Below are positions 18,892 to 29,300 of a DNA stretch of 64,000 nucleotides, in pieces. The stretch is from Sphingorhabdus lacus (GTDB taxonomy: Bacteria; Pseudomonadota; Alphaproteobacteria; Sphingomonadales; Sphingomonadaceae): positions 2,524,001 to 2,588,000 of the forward strand of contig NZ_CP035733.1 in NCBI RefSeq assembly GCF_009768975.1. The letters are read 5' to 3'. Each line of letters starts with the position of its first letter. Position 1 is the stretch's first letter. The notes below the pieces were generated by a model, which had not been told where the DNA came from, searched no databases, and saw only the letters and a list, made by a program, of their open reading frames with translations. The position numbers and the translations under genes are program-made.

Positions 18892-19379
18892 AATATGCCA
18901 AGTGCCATACCGGCCGCTAAATGCGCGCCGGTTTGGCGAGCTTGCTCCAACCCTTCTTCGCCAATTGTTTTCGAAGCCATGATCGCGGTTTCCGTCTGGG
19001 CATGGGTGCATATGATCAGGGGTTCGGCAATTTTTCGAAGCCGCCAGCCAGTGGCGATACGCTCGGCTTGCCGTGCAGCATTACTCCCGTCTGAGCCTGC
19101 GCATATTATCATCGCATAAGGCCGCCCCTCAATCCGGCCTAGGCACGGATAATAGCAACGGTCAAAAAAGGCTTTCATCACGCCGCTGATTGCGGCGAGA
19201 TTTTCGGGGAACACAAACAGATATCCGTGTGCGCCAAGCATATCCAACGGGTTGGCTTGTTCTGCGGAAACACAGCTGACCTTCACAGCGCCTTCGTCTT
19301 CTGCGCCTTGTGCCGCCGCCTTCGCCAGCGCCCTAGACCCGCCGGTCATGCTGTGCCAGACGATGAGCAATTCTTTCAT
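18888..19379 (-). CDS. Flavodoxin-like / NAD(P)H-dependent FMN reductase-like protein
   Basis: A 163-residue single-domain protein with a flavodoxin-type fold. It begins MKELLIVWHSMTGGSRALA, where SMTGGS would be the FMN phosphate loop. The middle has YLFVFPENLAAISGVMKAFFDRCYYP, like NADPH-dependent FMN reductases. A redox partner or quinone-reductase role is likely, but the substrate cannot be read from sequence. Confidence 0.75.
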   Translation of the reverse strand: MKELLIVWHSMTGGSRALAKAAAQGAEDEGAVKVSCVSAEQANPLDMLGAHGYLFVFPENLAAISGVMKAFFDRCYYPCLGRIEGRPYAMIICAGSDGSNAARQAERIATGWRLRKIAEPLIICTHAQTETAIMASKTIGEEGLEQARQTGAHLAAGMALGIF

Positions 19380-19420
19380 GTCGGCTTGCTAGCATTCGCA
19401 ACCCCGCATAGGGAAGAGCC

Positions 19421-21187
19421 ATGTCTTCGGTCCTCAACATCACACATTCCGTTACCGGGCAAAGCTGGAAATGGCGCAGCGGAGATGTCGACGCACGCGA
19501 TCCGGGATTTCAGCCGGACGATCTTGTCACGCAATTGCTTTTGGCACGCGGCGTCCCTCGCGATGATATCGAACGCCACCGCGACCCGACTATACGCGGT
19601 TTCATGCCCGATCCGTCGATTTTTCGGGACATGGATTGTGCTGCTGAACGCCTAGCTGATGCCGTTGAAGCACGTGAAGCTGTGACGATCTATGGCGACT
19701 ATGATGTGGACGGCGCAACCAGCGCCGCATTGCTGATACGCCTTTTGCGGGACTTGGGATTGGACGCGGGCCATTATATTCCGGACCGGTTGATGGAAGG
19801 CTATGGCCCATCCGGCGAGGCACTGGTGCGCATCGGGGATAGCGGCTGCCGCCTGATCGTTACCGTGGACTGCGGCGCCATGGCCTTTGATGCGCTAGCG
19901 CAAGCCAAAGCAGCAGGGCTTGAAGTCATCGTTGTTGACCATCACAAATGCGCCGCAGACCTTCCGTCTGCCTTCGCCCTCGTAAATCCCAATCGGTTAG
20001 ACGAAAATGATGAGGCGGCCTCACACGGTCATCTCGCCGCCGTTGGTGTTGCGTTTCTTCTGGCGGCCGCCATCGTCCGCATTTTGCGCGGTCGGGGCTA
20101 CTTCGTGAACCGGGCCGAGCCCAAATTGATGGAGCTGCTCGACATTGTAGCCCTAGGCACAGTCGCGGACGTTGCACAATTACGCGGCCTCAATCGCGCT
20201 TTTGTTGCGCAAGGACTAAAGGTGATGGCTGGACGGCGCAATATCGGGCTCGCCGCTTTGATCGAAGCCAGCCGATTGAACCGCGCACCGGTATGTTCGG
20301 ATCTCGGCTTTGCACTGGGGCCTCGAATCAATGCGGGAGGGCGTGTTGGCAAATCCGATCTAGGGGTGCGCTTATTGACCACACAAGACCGCGAAGAAGC
20401 CCGCTCCATTGCCGCCGAACTGGATCGCTTGAATGAAGAGCGGCGGTCGATCGAGGCCCTTGTCCAGGAAGAAGCCGAAGCAATGCTTGCGGGTCAGCAT
20501 AATCGCGCCGTCGCGTTATTGGCGGGTCAGGGCTGGCACCCGGGAGTCATCGGCATTGTAGCTGGGCGTATCAAGGAAAAGACCGGAAAGCCTTCCATTA
20601 TTATTGCCATCGATGATCAGGGCGTCGGCAAAGGATCGGGCCGTTCCATCGCAGGCGTTGATCTGGGCGCCGCCATTATTTCGGCCCGCGAGGCTGGGTT
20701 GCTGGTTGCGGGCGGTGGGCACGCCATGGCCGCCGGATTGACGATAGCCGCCGACAAGGTCGATGCGCTTGCCGACTGGCTTGATGAACGGCTCGCTGCC
20801 GATGTCACACGCGCCAGCGCCAACAGCGCTATGCTTGTCGACGCACTGCTGACACCCCGCGGACTGAACCCTGCATTCATAGAGGCGATGGAAGGTGCTG
20901 GCCCCTATGGCATGGGCTGGCCGGGCCCTCGAATTGTTACTGGACCGGTGCGGGTTATAAAATGCGATATCGTTGGCAAGGACCATGTTCGCGCCATCGT
21001 CGGTGGCGACGACGGTGCGTCGTTCAAAGCCATGGCCTTCCGGCAAGGCGAAACGGCATTGGGGCAAATGCTGATGCATGGAGAACGTGGCCGAAAATAT
21101 TGGCTAGCGGGTCGCGCAAAGATCGACGACTGGGGTCCCACACCCAAGGCGGAGCTACATATTGACGATATCGCCTTTGCAGATTGA
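19421..21187 (+). CDS. recJ: Single-stranded-DNA-specific exonuclease RecJ
   Basis: A 5'-3' single-strand exonuclease of the DHH superfamily, acting in recombination, mismatch and base-excision repair. Metal motifs are visible: YGDYDVDGATSAALL near 86-100, VTVDCG near 147, VVDHHKC near 172 and GGGHAMAAGLTI near 433 (DHHA1). The C-terminal OB-fold (about 470-585) is present. The 588-residue length is normal. The tRNA-Glu that hosts the island follows 66 bp downstream. Confidence 0.95.
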   Translation: MSSVLNITHSVTGQSWKWRSGDVDARDPGFQPDDLVTQLLLARGVPRDDIERHRDPTIRGFMPDPSIFRDMDCAAERLADAVEAREAVTIYGDYDVDGATSAALLIRLLRDLGLDAGHYIPDRLMEGYGPSGEALVRIGDSGCRLIVTVDCGAMAFDALAQAKAAGLEVIVVDHHKCAADLPSAFALVNPNRLDENDEAASHGHLAAVGVAFLLAAAIVRILRGRGYFVNRAEPKLMELLDIVALGTVADVAQLRGLNRAFVAQGLKVMAGRRNIGLAALIEASRLNRAPVCSDLGFALGPRINAGGRVGKSDLGVRLLTTQDREEARSIAAELDRLNEERRSIEALVQEEAEAMLAGQHNRAVALLAGQGWHPGVIGIVAGRIKEKTGKPSIIIAIDDQGVGKGSGRSIAGVDLGAAIISAREAGLLVAGGGHAMAAGLTIAADKVDALADWLDERLAADVTRASANSAMLVDALLTPRGLNPAFIEAMEGAGPYGMGWPGPRIVTGPVRVIKCDIVGKDHVRAIVGGDDGASFKAMAFRQGETALGQMLMHGERGRKYWLAGRAKIDDWGPTPKAELHIDDIAFAD

Positions 21188-21205
21188 TTTTGCATCATGT
21201 TGGGC

Positions 21206-21234
21206 TTGACCTAGGCAAATCGAATCCGTAAAGG
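21206..21234 (+). promoter_or_regulatory. Likely promoter of tRNA-Glu
   Basis: TTGACC (21206-21211), a 17-nt spacer and TAAAGG (21229-21234), ending 19 bp before the mature tRNA. The -35 is close to consensus and the -10 is weak, which is acceptable for a stable-RNA promoter. Confidence 0.5.
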
Positions 21235-21253
21235 CGCGGCTCGCCAAGCGATT

Positions 21254-21328
21254 GGCCCCTTCGTCTAGCGGTTAGGACGCGGCCCTTTCACGGCTGAAAC
21301 ACGGGTTCGATTCCCGTAGGGGTCACCA
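21254..21328 (+). tRNA. tRNA-Glu (anticodon UUC)
   Basis: A 75-nt cloverleaf. The acceptor stem pairs GGCCCCT with AGGGGTC (one G-U). The anticodon loop CTTTCAC gives anticodon TTC, the T arm contains GGTTCGATTCC, and the terminal CCA is encoded. Its 3' end is the attachment site of the element that follows; the tRNA itself is intact. Confidence 0.97.
21308..21328 (+). repeat. attL core (tRNA-Glu 3' end)
   Basis: CGATTCCCGTAGGGGTCACC plus a final A, forming the T-arm 3' side, acceptor strand and CCA of the tRNA. The other copy at 50447-50467 differs only at the fourth base (T here, G there). Confidence 0.9.
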
Positions 21329-21406
21329 TAATTTCCTGAAAATCAGCAGAAATCCGCCATATTCCGGCACGTCGTGAGCGCGGCGGACTCGGATTGTGTA
21401 CAAAAC

Positions 21407-21426
21407 TGTTCACAAAATCGTTCACA
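21407..21426 (+). repeat. Left candidate integrase arm-type site
   Basis: TGTTCACAAAATCGTTCACA, a tandem pair of GTTCACA, 78 bp inside the attL core. A third weaker copy (GTGTACA) lies just upstream. The partner at 50361-50380 has 19 of 20 identical bases. Confidence 0.7.
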
Positions 21427-21514
21427 CGGTTTTGCGTGATCAGCCTCGTAACACGATTCATCCACCGTCCCGTTCGCCTTTAAGCGCCCCGCCGTGCCGG
21501 ATGGAGCGATTTAC

Positions 21515-23521
21515 ATGGGCTTGGACACCTATATCTGGCGTCGCGGGAAAACATTTCACTTTCGCCGCCGTATCACCCGTCAAAATGGAGACTACCGTCC
21601 TATAAGCATTTCTATGAAAACCCGCGACCCGGATCGCGCGCGCGTATTGGCGCGTCGACTGGCTTCCCGCTGGGATATGGAGATGACGATGTTGGAGCAT
21701 TCTTTCGCAGCGCCCATGACCGCCGCCCAGCGCAGCCAAATTTTCAAGATGGCAATGGCGGAGGAATTGACGCTAGCGACCGCTCATAGCCTTGATCGGT
21801 CGACATTTAACGATGCCGAGGAAAAGAGACGAGCGCGGATCTACGCGGCTGCTTACGATGAGGAGCGGCAGCGTTATGTTCGCGGCGCACAGCCTACGCT
21901 GTGGGACAACTTAGACGAAGAAGATCAAAAAATCGCAGAGAAGCTTCATGGCGTTTACGTGTCACGGCATTCCACCGAGCGGCGAATTATGCCCGATTAT
22001 ATTGAAAAACTCGGTATTGGTGTCAGCGAAGGCAATCTGTTCGATGCCATAAAAGCACATTATTCCGGAAGGATAGAGGCGCAACAGCGCAGCGCGTTCC
22101 TGGCGAATCCTGCCGTCCTTGCGCGCGGCGATGCGACAGCCGCGTTGCTGGACGACGATTTCATTGCATTACTAAGGCTCGCAAATAGTCAGGGCGCTAA
22201 TCCTCATGCGAATGAAGCCACGAATCCGAACGCTTCCGCCACAATCCAGATACCCCAACCGGCTAACGATACAGAGTTTCCTTTCGCGCGCCGCGACGAG
22301 CGCAGATTTTCAGAAGTTATTCGGCATATCATCGACAAGAAGCTCGCCGACAAAGATTGGAAGGCCGAAACTGGCGATCAAAACCGGATCTTGCACATCT
22401 TTGCATGGGTCACCGGCGACAAACAATTATGCGAGTATAGGCAATCGGATATCTCGACATTTGTCGCGGCGTATGAAGAAGCACCTGCGGGGTTTCGCTG
22501 GATGGATCATATTAAGGCCAAGCCGCAGTTGCCTTGGACCACGGTCAAAGCCGGCTTTCCCGAGAAACGAGGCGAAACGCGATCGGCCGCAACCTTTAAT
22601 CGGGACGTTGGTGTTCTCCAGGCGGCATGCCAGGTTCTCGGCGCAGAAGATGGCCCCTGGGAACCGAGATCTGGTGATCGGCTCGTCTTGGCAGCCGTTA
22701 AACGCAAAACGATCGACCAGCCTGATCCGCTTGATCCAAAGCGAATGCCGTGGACTCCCTCGCATTTGGAAGCGCTATTCAACTTGAATCTCTACACTGG
22801 CGGTGGTGGTCACCTTAGGCGCCTTGAGGAAAGCCATTTGCCCACGGTTTGGCACGATGCAGCCTATTGGGTGCCAATGGCTGGGTCCTACAGTGGCGGT
22901 GTTCTAAACGAATTGTGCGGATTGGAGCTAAGGGACGTTAACCTTGACTGTGCAATTCCGCATTTTTTGATCCGCGATAACATGACGCGATCCAAGGATG
23001 GTGTCGAGCGAGCTGGCGCGAAAACACGTTATCGCATCCGCCATGTTCCAATACACAGGGAGCTTCTACGTCTAGGATTCGCAGATTACGTTCGGGCGGT
23101 TGCCAAGAATGGCAACACCAAGCTCTTCCCGGAACTCTACACAATTAAAAGTGGTGGCGGTACAATGTTTTATGCGCGAGCTTGGGTGAATTTGGTTGAC
23201 GCAGTCGACGCCCAAATTCGCCTGCCCCGGACGTCCGATGGCAAACGCGCCGACTTTCATTCGCTGCGAACTTACTCTGAAAGTATTCTTGCAAGCATCG
23301 ACGCATCGCAGGCTCACATAGACCGCATTTTAGGCCATGCGTCGGATGGAACTGGAGCCAAGCACTACAACCGACGGATGCACGTGATTGGAATAGACAA
23401 GTATCTGGAGGAATTACGGACACTGATGGAGGACTCATTTGTAGTTGTGACCGGCCACCTCCAACCGACTGGGATCAAATTGTTACCGCTAGAGCATCGC
23501 AGCCGGACTGGAGCGGCATGA
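21515..23521 (+). CDS. int: Tyrosine site-specific integrase (DUF6538-type N-terminus)
   Basis: A 668-residue tyrosine recombinase beside the attL site, so the likely integrase of the element. The N-terminus (MGLDTYIWRRGKTFHFRRRI) matches the DUF6538 type of integrase. The catalytic domain keeps the Lys region (KTRYRIRHVPIH), HSLR of box II, the ILGH histidine and the HYNRR tyrosine. The box I arginine expected in the G-A-R-x-x-E-L segment is Val463 (SGGVLNEL), which may impair catalysis. The ATG at 21515 has a GGAG site 8 nt upstream and is preferred over a GTG at 21494. Confidence 0.9.
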   Translation: MGLDTYIWRRGKTFHFRRRITRQNGDYRPISISMKTRDPDRARVLARRLASRWDMEMTMLEHSFAAPMTAAQRSQIFKMAMAEELTLATAHSLDRSTFNDAEEKRRARIYAAAYDEERQRYVRGAQPTLWDNLDEEDQKIAEKLHGVYVSRHSTERRIMPDYIEKLGIGVSEGNLFDAIKAHYSGRIEAQQRSAFLANPAVLARGDATAALLDDDFIALLRLANSQGANPHANEATNPNASATIQIPQPANDTEFPFARRDERRFSEVIRHIIDKKLADKDWKAETGDQNRILHIFAWVTGDKQLCEYRQSDISTFVAAYEEAPAGFRWMDHIKAKPQLPWTTVKAGFPEKRGETRSAATFNRDVGVLQAACQVLGAEDGPWEPRSGDRLVLAAVKRKTIDQPDPLDPKRMPWTPSHLEALFNLNLYTGGGGHLRRLEESHLPTVWHDAAYWVPMAGSYSGGVLNELCGLELRDVNLDCAIPHFLIRDNMTRSKDGVERAGAKTRYRIRHVPIHRELLRLGFADYVRAVAKNGNTKLFPELYTIKSGGGTMFYARAWVNLVDAVDAQIRLPRTSDGKRADFHSLRTYSESILASIDASQAHIDRILGHASDGTGAKHYNRRMHVIGIDKYLEELRTLMEDSFVVVTGHLQPTGIKLLPLEHRSRTGAA

Positions 23522-23610
23522 ACTGCAGACTTTGATTTCTGCTGATGCTGTGATCAAGTGAAAGGAGAGGAAAAATTCTACTCCTGTTTGATCGGCAAGC
23601 AGGAGTTACC

Positions 23611-24495
23611 ATGACTAATACTACAAACCGCTTAACGGTCGACGTCGCTAAGAATGTTGTCAAAAAAACCGATTCAGACGTCCGCATTCTTCACCGCGTT
23701 GCGCAGCTAAAAGATCTGCAGCTCGCACCCCGTGGCAAGGGGCCATTTCGCATTGTTGGTATCCTTGACACCGAAACAACCGGTATCGACCCTGAACAAG
23801 ACGAGATAATCGACCTCGCACTCGTAACGCTTGAGATAAATGGCGTTGGCGAGATCGTGAAAATAATCAGCGCGCAAGAAGGGCTTCGAGAGCCGAGTAT
23901 TCCGATACCGCCTAAGATTACTGCTATCACAGGCATTGCCGATGCCGACGTTCAAGGTCTGAAATTTGAGACAGCGGTGGTGGAGCACCGTTTGCATACT
24001 GCTGACGTGTTGATCGCGCATTGTGCAAGTTTTGACATTGGCTTCGTGGAGCGTCTGATCCCCAGTATCGCAGGGGCAGCATGGGCATGCTCGGCGAAGG
24101 ATTTTGATTGGCTGACAGCTGGGTTTGACGGCCGCAAACTGGGGCACTTGCTGAACCAAGTTGGCTATTTTAACGACTCCCACCGCGCGATGACCGACGT
24201 CGTTTCGCTGGTCCATTTGCTCGCGCATCGCCTGCCCAGTGGCCGAACAGTACTAAGCGATTTGCTAGATAATGCTTCGTGCAGGATGACCCGCCTAGAA
24301 GCGTGCGGGGCGCCTTATAGTAAGCGTCATCAGCTGAAGCGTCGGGGCTATTCATGGGATGCACGTGCGAAAGTGTGGTGGATCGAACTATCACCAGTTG
24401 AATGTGATGCTGAGGAGGATTGGCTCCGCGACAACATAATTGCCCGCAAGCATTTTGATCGCACGTCAATCACGTGGCGCAATCGGCATCGCTGA
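23611..24495 (+). CDS. DEDDh 3'-5' exonuclease (DnaQ/epsilon-like)
   Basis: A 294-residue protein with an exonuclease domain at about 45-215. Exo I is ILDTETTGID (Asp and Glu ligands), Exo II is AHCASFDIGF, and Exo III is HRAMTDV with the His-x4-Asp of the DEDDh type. A C-terminal region of about 60 residues (YSKRHQLKRRGYSWDARAKVWWIEL) resembles the tail of DnaQ-like proteins often found on mobile elements. The start is supported by a GGAG site in GCAGGAGTTACC. It lies 90 bp after the integrase gene on the same strand. Confidence 0.85.
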   Translation: MTNTTNRLTVDVAKNVVKKTDSDVRILHRVAQLKDLQLAPRGKGPFRIVGILDTETTGIDPEQDEIIDLALVTLEINGVGEIVKIISAQEGLREPSIPIPPKITAITGIADADVQGLKFETAVVEHRLHTADVLIAHCASFDIGFVERLIPSIAGAAWACSAKDFDWLTAGFDGRKLGHLLNQVGYFNDSHRAMTDVVSLVHLLAHRLPSGRTVLSDLLDNASCRMTRLEACGAPYSKRHQLKRRGYSWDARAKVWWIELSPVECDAEEDWLRDNIIARKHFDRTSITWRNRHR

Positions 24496-24625
24496 AGTTG
24501 AAACACAAATCTACAAGAATGGAAGCAACGAGCACGCCGAGATGAAGGGAAAATGTCTCGTCTTATAGGCTGGTGACTAACCGGAACAGATTACCCCCAA
24601 CGACTTAGAAAAGGTAATAACGCAA

Positions 24626-25513
24626 ATGATCATGCAACCTACCCAAACCCGTGAGCCCGCCCGTCCGCGGTCGTATGTCGTCCTTGATCTCGAAAGCGCG
24701 GTCCTTGATGAATCGGGTCACCAACGCTATCAACTGATGGAGCGCTGGAAGCCAAATAATGAAGCGCCGTCTCGTCGTGGCTACAAGCGCAGCGAAGACC
24801 CTTTGAAAACGCCGCGCTGGCCATTCCAGACAATTACCACCTCCAGTGTCATGACGTTGATCGAGCATTTGGATGGCAATTTTGACATCGCCACGTTCGA
24901 AACCTTTAGTGCACCGGATCTCGATGAGCGCGAGGTCGTTAAGGGCGTAATGAAATCGTTAGCAGCCGCGCCTCAAGGCGCTGAGCTGGTGACCTTCGCC
25001 GGAATGATGCACGATATTCCAATATTCACGTTGGCGGCGATGCGTCACGGTCTTAGTCTGCCACCAGCTTGGCGATGGCTGGCGTTTGGCGGAGCAGACC
25101 GAGCGCGCCACCTAGATTTTGCTCGGATTATGTCCGGAGGCATGAAAATGAAACAGGTCCATATGGCCGAACTGCTTGCCAGCCTCAATATCCCCGCAAA
25201 AATCAGCGCGCCAGCATTTGCAATGGCTCGGCATATCTATGCAGGTGAATGGCAGTTGGTTCAGGAAGGCTGTGAAGGTGATGTTATCAGCACCGCATTG
25301 ATGCTAACCAGATGGCGAGGACTGCTAGACCCCCTGGCGCCGATGGAGGTTGTCGAAGACAGGATACTGCGGCGGATTGTGGAGCTTCGCCCTGATCGCA
25401 GTTACACCAGCACGATCAAAGCCCGGCGCATGAGAAAATTTTCACAACAGCTTCTCGCTGCTGCCAACGACGCCGCAATCCTCGCGCCTTGGCTAGATGT
25501 TGACGCGGCATAG
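24626..25513 (+). CDS. Predicted PolB-like 3'-5' exonuclease
   Basis: A 295-residue protein resembling the predicted 3'-5' exonuclease domain of the DNA polymerase B family. YVVLDLES at 17-24 matches Exo I (Asp, Glu), VTFAGMMHDIPIF near 130 matches Exo II, and GCEGDVISTALMLTRW near 215 matches the last acidic motif with its Asp. HLDFARIM near 165 is also typical. Catalytic activity is inferred from these motifs only. It follows the DEDDh exonuclease by 130 bp on the same strand. Confidence 0.65.
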   Translation: MIMQPTQTREPARPRSYVVLDLESAVLDESGHQRYQLMERWKPNNEAPSRRGYKRSEDPLKTPRWPFQTITTSSVMTLIEHLDGNFDIATFETFSAPDLDEREVVKGVMKSLAAAPQGAELVTFAGMMHDIPIFTLAAMRHGLSLPPAWRWLAFGGADRARHLDFARIMSGGMKMKQVHMAELLASLNIPAKISAPAFAMARHIYAGEWQLVQEGCEGDVISTALMLTRWRGLLDPLAPMEVVEDRILRRIVELRPDRSYTSTIKARRMRKFSQQLLAAANDAAILAPWLDVDAA

Positions 25514-25593
25514 TAAGTAATTACCTGGCTGGAATAAGGCCGACACATTCTTCTTAATCCACACTGGCGTTGATCGAAGGATAGGGTCGCTAC

Positions 25594-26322
25594 CTACTCG
25601 TTCAGCAGCAGCTCCGCCATATTGTCCAAGCTTGCTTTGCTCGCCTGCCATTCGGAACAATGACGGTCCAAAAGCCAGTAGAATCGCTTACTGTGGTTAT
25701 GCTCCTGCAAGTGGCAAAGTTCATGGATCAACACATAGTCGATGCAATGCTTGGGAGCTTTGATTAAAGAGGGGTTCAAATTCATATTACCAGATGGTGA
25801 GCAACTGCCCCATTGCTTGTTCATCTTTAAGAGTCGAAACTCGGGCGGGCTTTCCAGCCAGGGCAGCTCACTTGATAAAAGCGAGAGTCGGCTAGCAAAA
25901 TAAGCCTTAGCGCGTTGCGCATACCAATTTCGTAATCTCCGGCGAACGGCGACGGGATCACTTATCGGCAACGTCACCTCTATTGCACCACGCATGCAGC
26001 GAACGCGAGATGGACTTAGGTTGTCTACGGCAACCTTTAACCGGTAGCGACGGCCTAGATAAAAATGCGCTTCACCTGAAACGTAGGTGCGCGGCAATGC
26101 ATGTTCTCGTAACGCCGCCGTTTCGGAAAGTTGACGGACAATCCACCGAGCGCGCTTTTGGACCGCAGCTTGAACCTTGGCTGTGGAACTGCACAATGGA
26201 GCCTCAACCACGACGTTAGAATCCGGTAGAACGTGAATGCGAATTCGGGACCGCAATCGGTCATTCTCATTCACCGAATATGGCACGTTGACGTTACCAT
26301 AACGAAGCAGGCCTTCGTTCAT
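25594..26322 (-). CDS. YgjP-like (DUF45) M48-type metallopeptidase
   Basis: A 242-residue protein with the zinc motif HELCH at 200-204 and a further His at 210 in EHNHSKRF, typical of the YgjP/DUF45 family. WGSCSPSGNMNLNP near 171-184 is also a family hallmark. It is the last gene of the restriction operon and overlaps hsdR as ATGA. Members of this family are common companions of type I restriction genes; the role is not established. Confidence 0.88.
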   Translation of the reverse strand: MNEGLLRYGNVNVPYSVNENDRLRSRIRIHVLPDSNVVVEAPLCSSTAKVQAAVQKRARWIVRQLSETAALREHALPRTYVSGEAHFYLGRRYRLKVAVDNLSPSRVRCMRGAIEVTLPISDPVAVRRRLRNWYAQRAKAYFASRLSLLSSELPWLESPPEFRLLKMNKQWGSCSPSGNMNLNPSLIKAPKHCIDYVLIHELCHLQEHNHSKRFYWLLDRHCSEWQASKASLDNMAELLLNE

Positions 26323-29300
26323 TGCAAGCCTTGGAAAAGACCAACGCGGGTCACTTCAATAACTCGTTCGGTGATCGCCTTCGCTTGGTCCAATCCAGTA
26401 TGCGGGAACAGCAAAGGCAGTAACGATTTACGGATGGCGGATTCAATGTTCTGAGGGTTTAGTGAGTTCTCTGCAACGGCTGTACGAACCGCTATATCCA
26501 TCGCGAGAGCAAGATCCTCAAACGCGATAGAATCAGATTTTAGAACAGCTTCGTCGCCAAGTTGCAGCCGCATTAGCCCGAAATATGCTGCCGCATGTCG
26601 GTTATCGGCGATTCTTTGTGGTGTACCTTCAACGTGCCGCGACGCCAAATCTTCATCAAGTTCTTTGAAGAGGGCATATTGCCGTTTTGCATTGCCAAAC
26701 ATAGCTTGGGCTTCCGCAATCGCTTGCCGGAGCAACTCGGAAAAGTGGCGTTGGGCAAACGGATCGTCAACGAGTTCCTGTTCAATTGTTCTCTTCAAGC
26801 GGCTCTTGATGATGTCGGTTTCATTCCTTGTCTTTTCGTCACTCCAGCTATCGACGTCTTCATGGCGAGCCGGGTCGTTTATGAGGACAGCCCCATCGGC
26901 CTCTTCGATTTTCTCTCCAATGACGTAACGGTCTACAAGCTTCCGAATTTGATTTTCATATGCACTGAAATCGACCGTTTCTTGTGCATCTTGCTTGGCC
27001 ATCCGCCGAAGGCTGGTAAAGAATTTGAGGTCGCGCTTATAAGTCGCAATCTGCCCTTCAGTGACGGACGCATCTTCGAAAAATGATCGAGTCGCCAAGG
27101 CAACTCGCAAACACATACCAAACTCGGTCAAAGCCTCGTAAAAGTCTTCCCGGACCATCTGAGTGATATCAAGAGGCACTCCATCTGGCTGCTCTCGGAA
27201 TCTCGGAACAAGAATCTGTCGGTACTGCTCAATATCAGCGCGGTTTTTCACGCTAGCAAAAAGGCCCCAAAGGGTATCGTGTAACGAAGGGAGTCGCTTA
27301 TATTCGGTGTTAACGTTGGAATAGAGCGTATCAATGTCGTCGAGATCAAAGCCCCCCTGCGTCCGCTCCGCCAAATCCTGATATTCAGCTAAAGCGGAAT
27401 CAAGTTCGCGCAAGATGCCACGATAGTCGATTAGCAGCCCGTATTTCTTCTCCTCATGCAGCCGGTTTACTCGCGCAATTGCTTGTATTAGATTATGTTG
27501 TTTCAGTGGCTTGTCGATATAGAGCACAGCGTTTCGAGGCTCATCAAAGCCGGTCAAAAGCTTATCCACGACGATCAGAATGTCTGGCTTTCCCTCTGTG
27601 CCAAAGTCTTCAATTGTCCGTCGCTCATAATCCTCGTCATCGCCTTTGACGTTATCCTTCCACCATTGCAAAACCTCGGGCAATTCGGCCTCGTCAACTT
27701 CCTCATGGCCTTCGCGCGTGTCGGGCGAGGAAATGATGACGGCGCTGGTGACCAGACCGGTTGCATCAAGAGCCTTTTTGTAACGGATTGCCGACAGCTT
27801 GCTATCGGTGGCAAGTTGCCCCTTCAGCCCCATGTCGCGTGCGCCAAAATGCTCGCTAAAGTGAACCGCAATGTCCCAGGCAATAAGGTCAATGCGGTTC
27901 GCGGAGCCATAAACCGGCCCTTTTTTGCCATATTTCTCTTTCAGGTCGCTCTTCTGTTTATCCGAAAGGCCGATGGTGATCTTTTCGAACCAATTGTCGA
28001 TGGCCGCTTCGTTTATATCGAGGACGGGCTTTCGTTCCTCATACAGCAAGGGCGTAACTGTTCCGTCCGCAACCGCGTCCTGCATTGTATACGCATGGAC
28101 AATTCGGCCGAACTTGTTGGCGGTCTTGTCATTTTTCAGCAGGGGGGTGCCGGTGAACGCCACATAGGCGGCGTTCGGCAGGGCGTGTCGCATCCTCTCG
28201 TGATTTTCGCCGCCCTGGCTACGATGCCCCTCATCAACTAGCACAATGAGATTGGGGCTATTGTTGTGGCAGGCGTCAAGCTTCGCTGCGCTGGCGAATT
28301 TGTTGATGATCGTGAATATGATCCGCTCGGTTCCTTTGCCGATCCTGCGGGCAAGGTCTCGGCCAGAACGGGTCTTTGCACGCTCGCCTTCTTTGTCCGC
28401 TAAATCTGAACCGAATGCCCCGCCTGTCAGGAAGTTGCCCGCCAATTGCTTTTCAAGGTCGCGCCGGTCGGTAACGACAATTAGGCGGCATTCGCGCAAC
28501 GCATCGTCGAGCAGCAAAGCCTTGCAGAGCATCACCATCGTGAAACTCTTGCCCGATCCTGTGGTGTGCCAAATAACACCACCTTCACGCCCGCCGTCAG
28601 GTCGTATGACGGCAATTTCGCGCAACAGTGACCGGATACCGAAAAACTGTTGGTGCCGCGCCACGATCTTCTCGACCTTGCGGTCAAACAACACATAGCT
28701 GCGGATGAACTCAAGAAATCGGTTCGGCGAGCACAGCGAAACCAGCAAGCGATCCTGTCCTGTCACTGCCTGCTCGCCGTCCCATAAATGATTGAAATGT
28801 TCACGCACTTCGCGCACTTGGCTCTTTAGGATGGCCGCGCGCGGATCGGTTGCCAGCGCCTTGTTTTTGACGCCAAGAAAATGATCCTCGACAAATTCCT
28901 CCTCTCGCCATTGCGCCCAGAATTTGCGAGGTGTTTTTGTGGTGCCATAGCGTCCGTCGGTCATGCCTATGGACAACAACAGTTGTGCGTAAGCGAACAG
29001 CAACGGAATCTCGTCCTGCCCCTGGTTTCGGATAGTCTGGCTAATGCCTTCGTCCACCATCGACTTATTCGGGTTGCCGCTGTCCGGGCGTTTGGCTTCA
29101 ATGACAAGCAGGGGGATGCCGTTGACAAAACCGACCATGTCGGGCCGGCGCGTGTGCGTGCCGCTGGTCGAAAGCAGCTCATATTCTTCGGTGATGTGAA
29201 AAGCGTTGGTTTGCGGCACTGCCCAATTGATGATTGGAACGGTGATGCTGATGCGCTTCCCATCGACAAATTCGGTGACTGTGATGCCCAGTGTGAGTGC

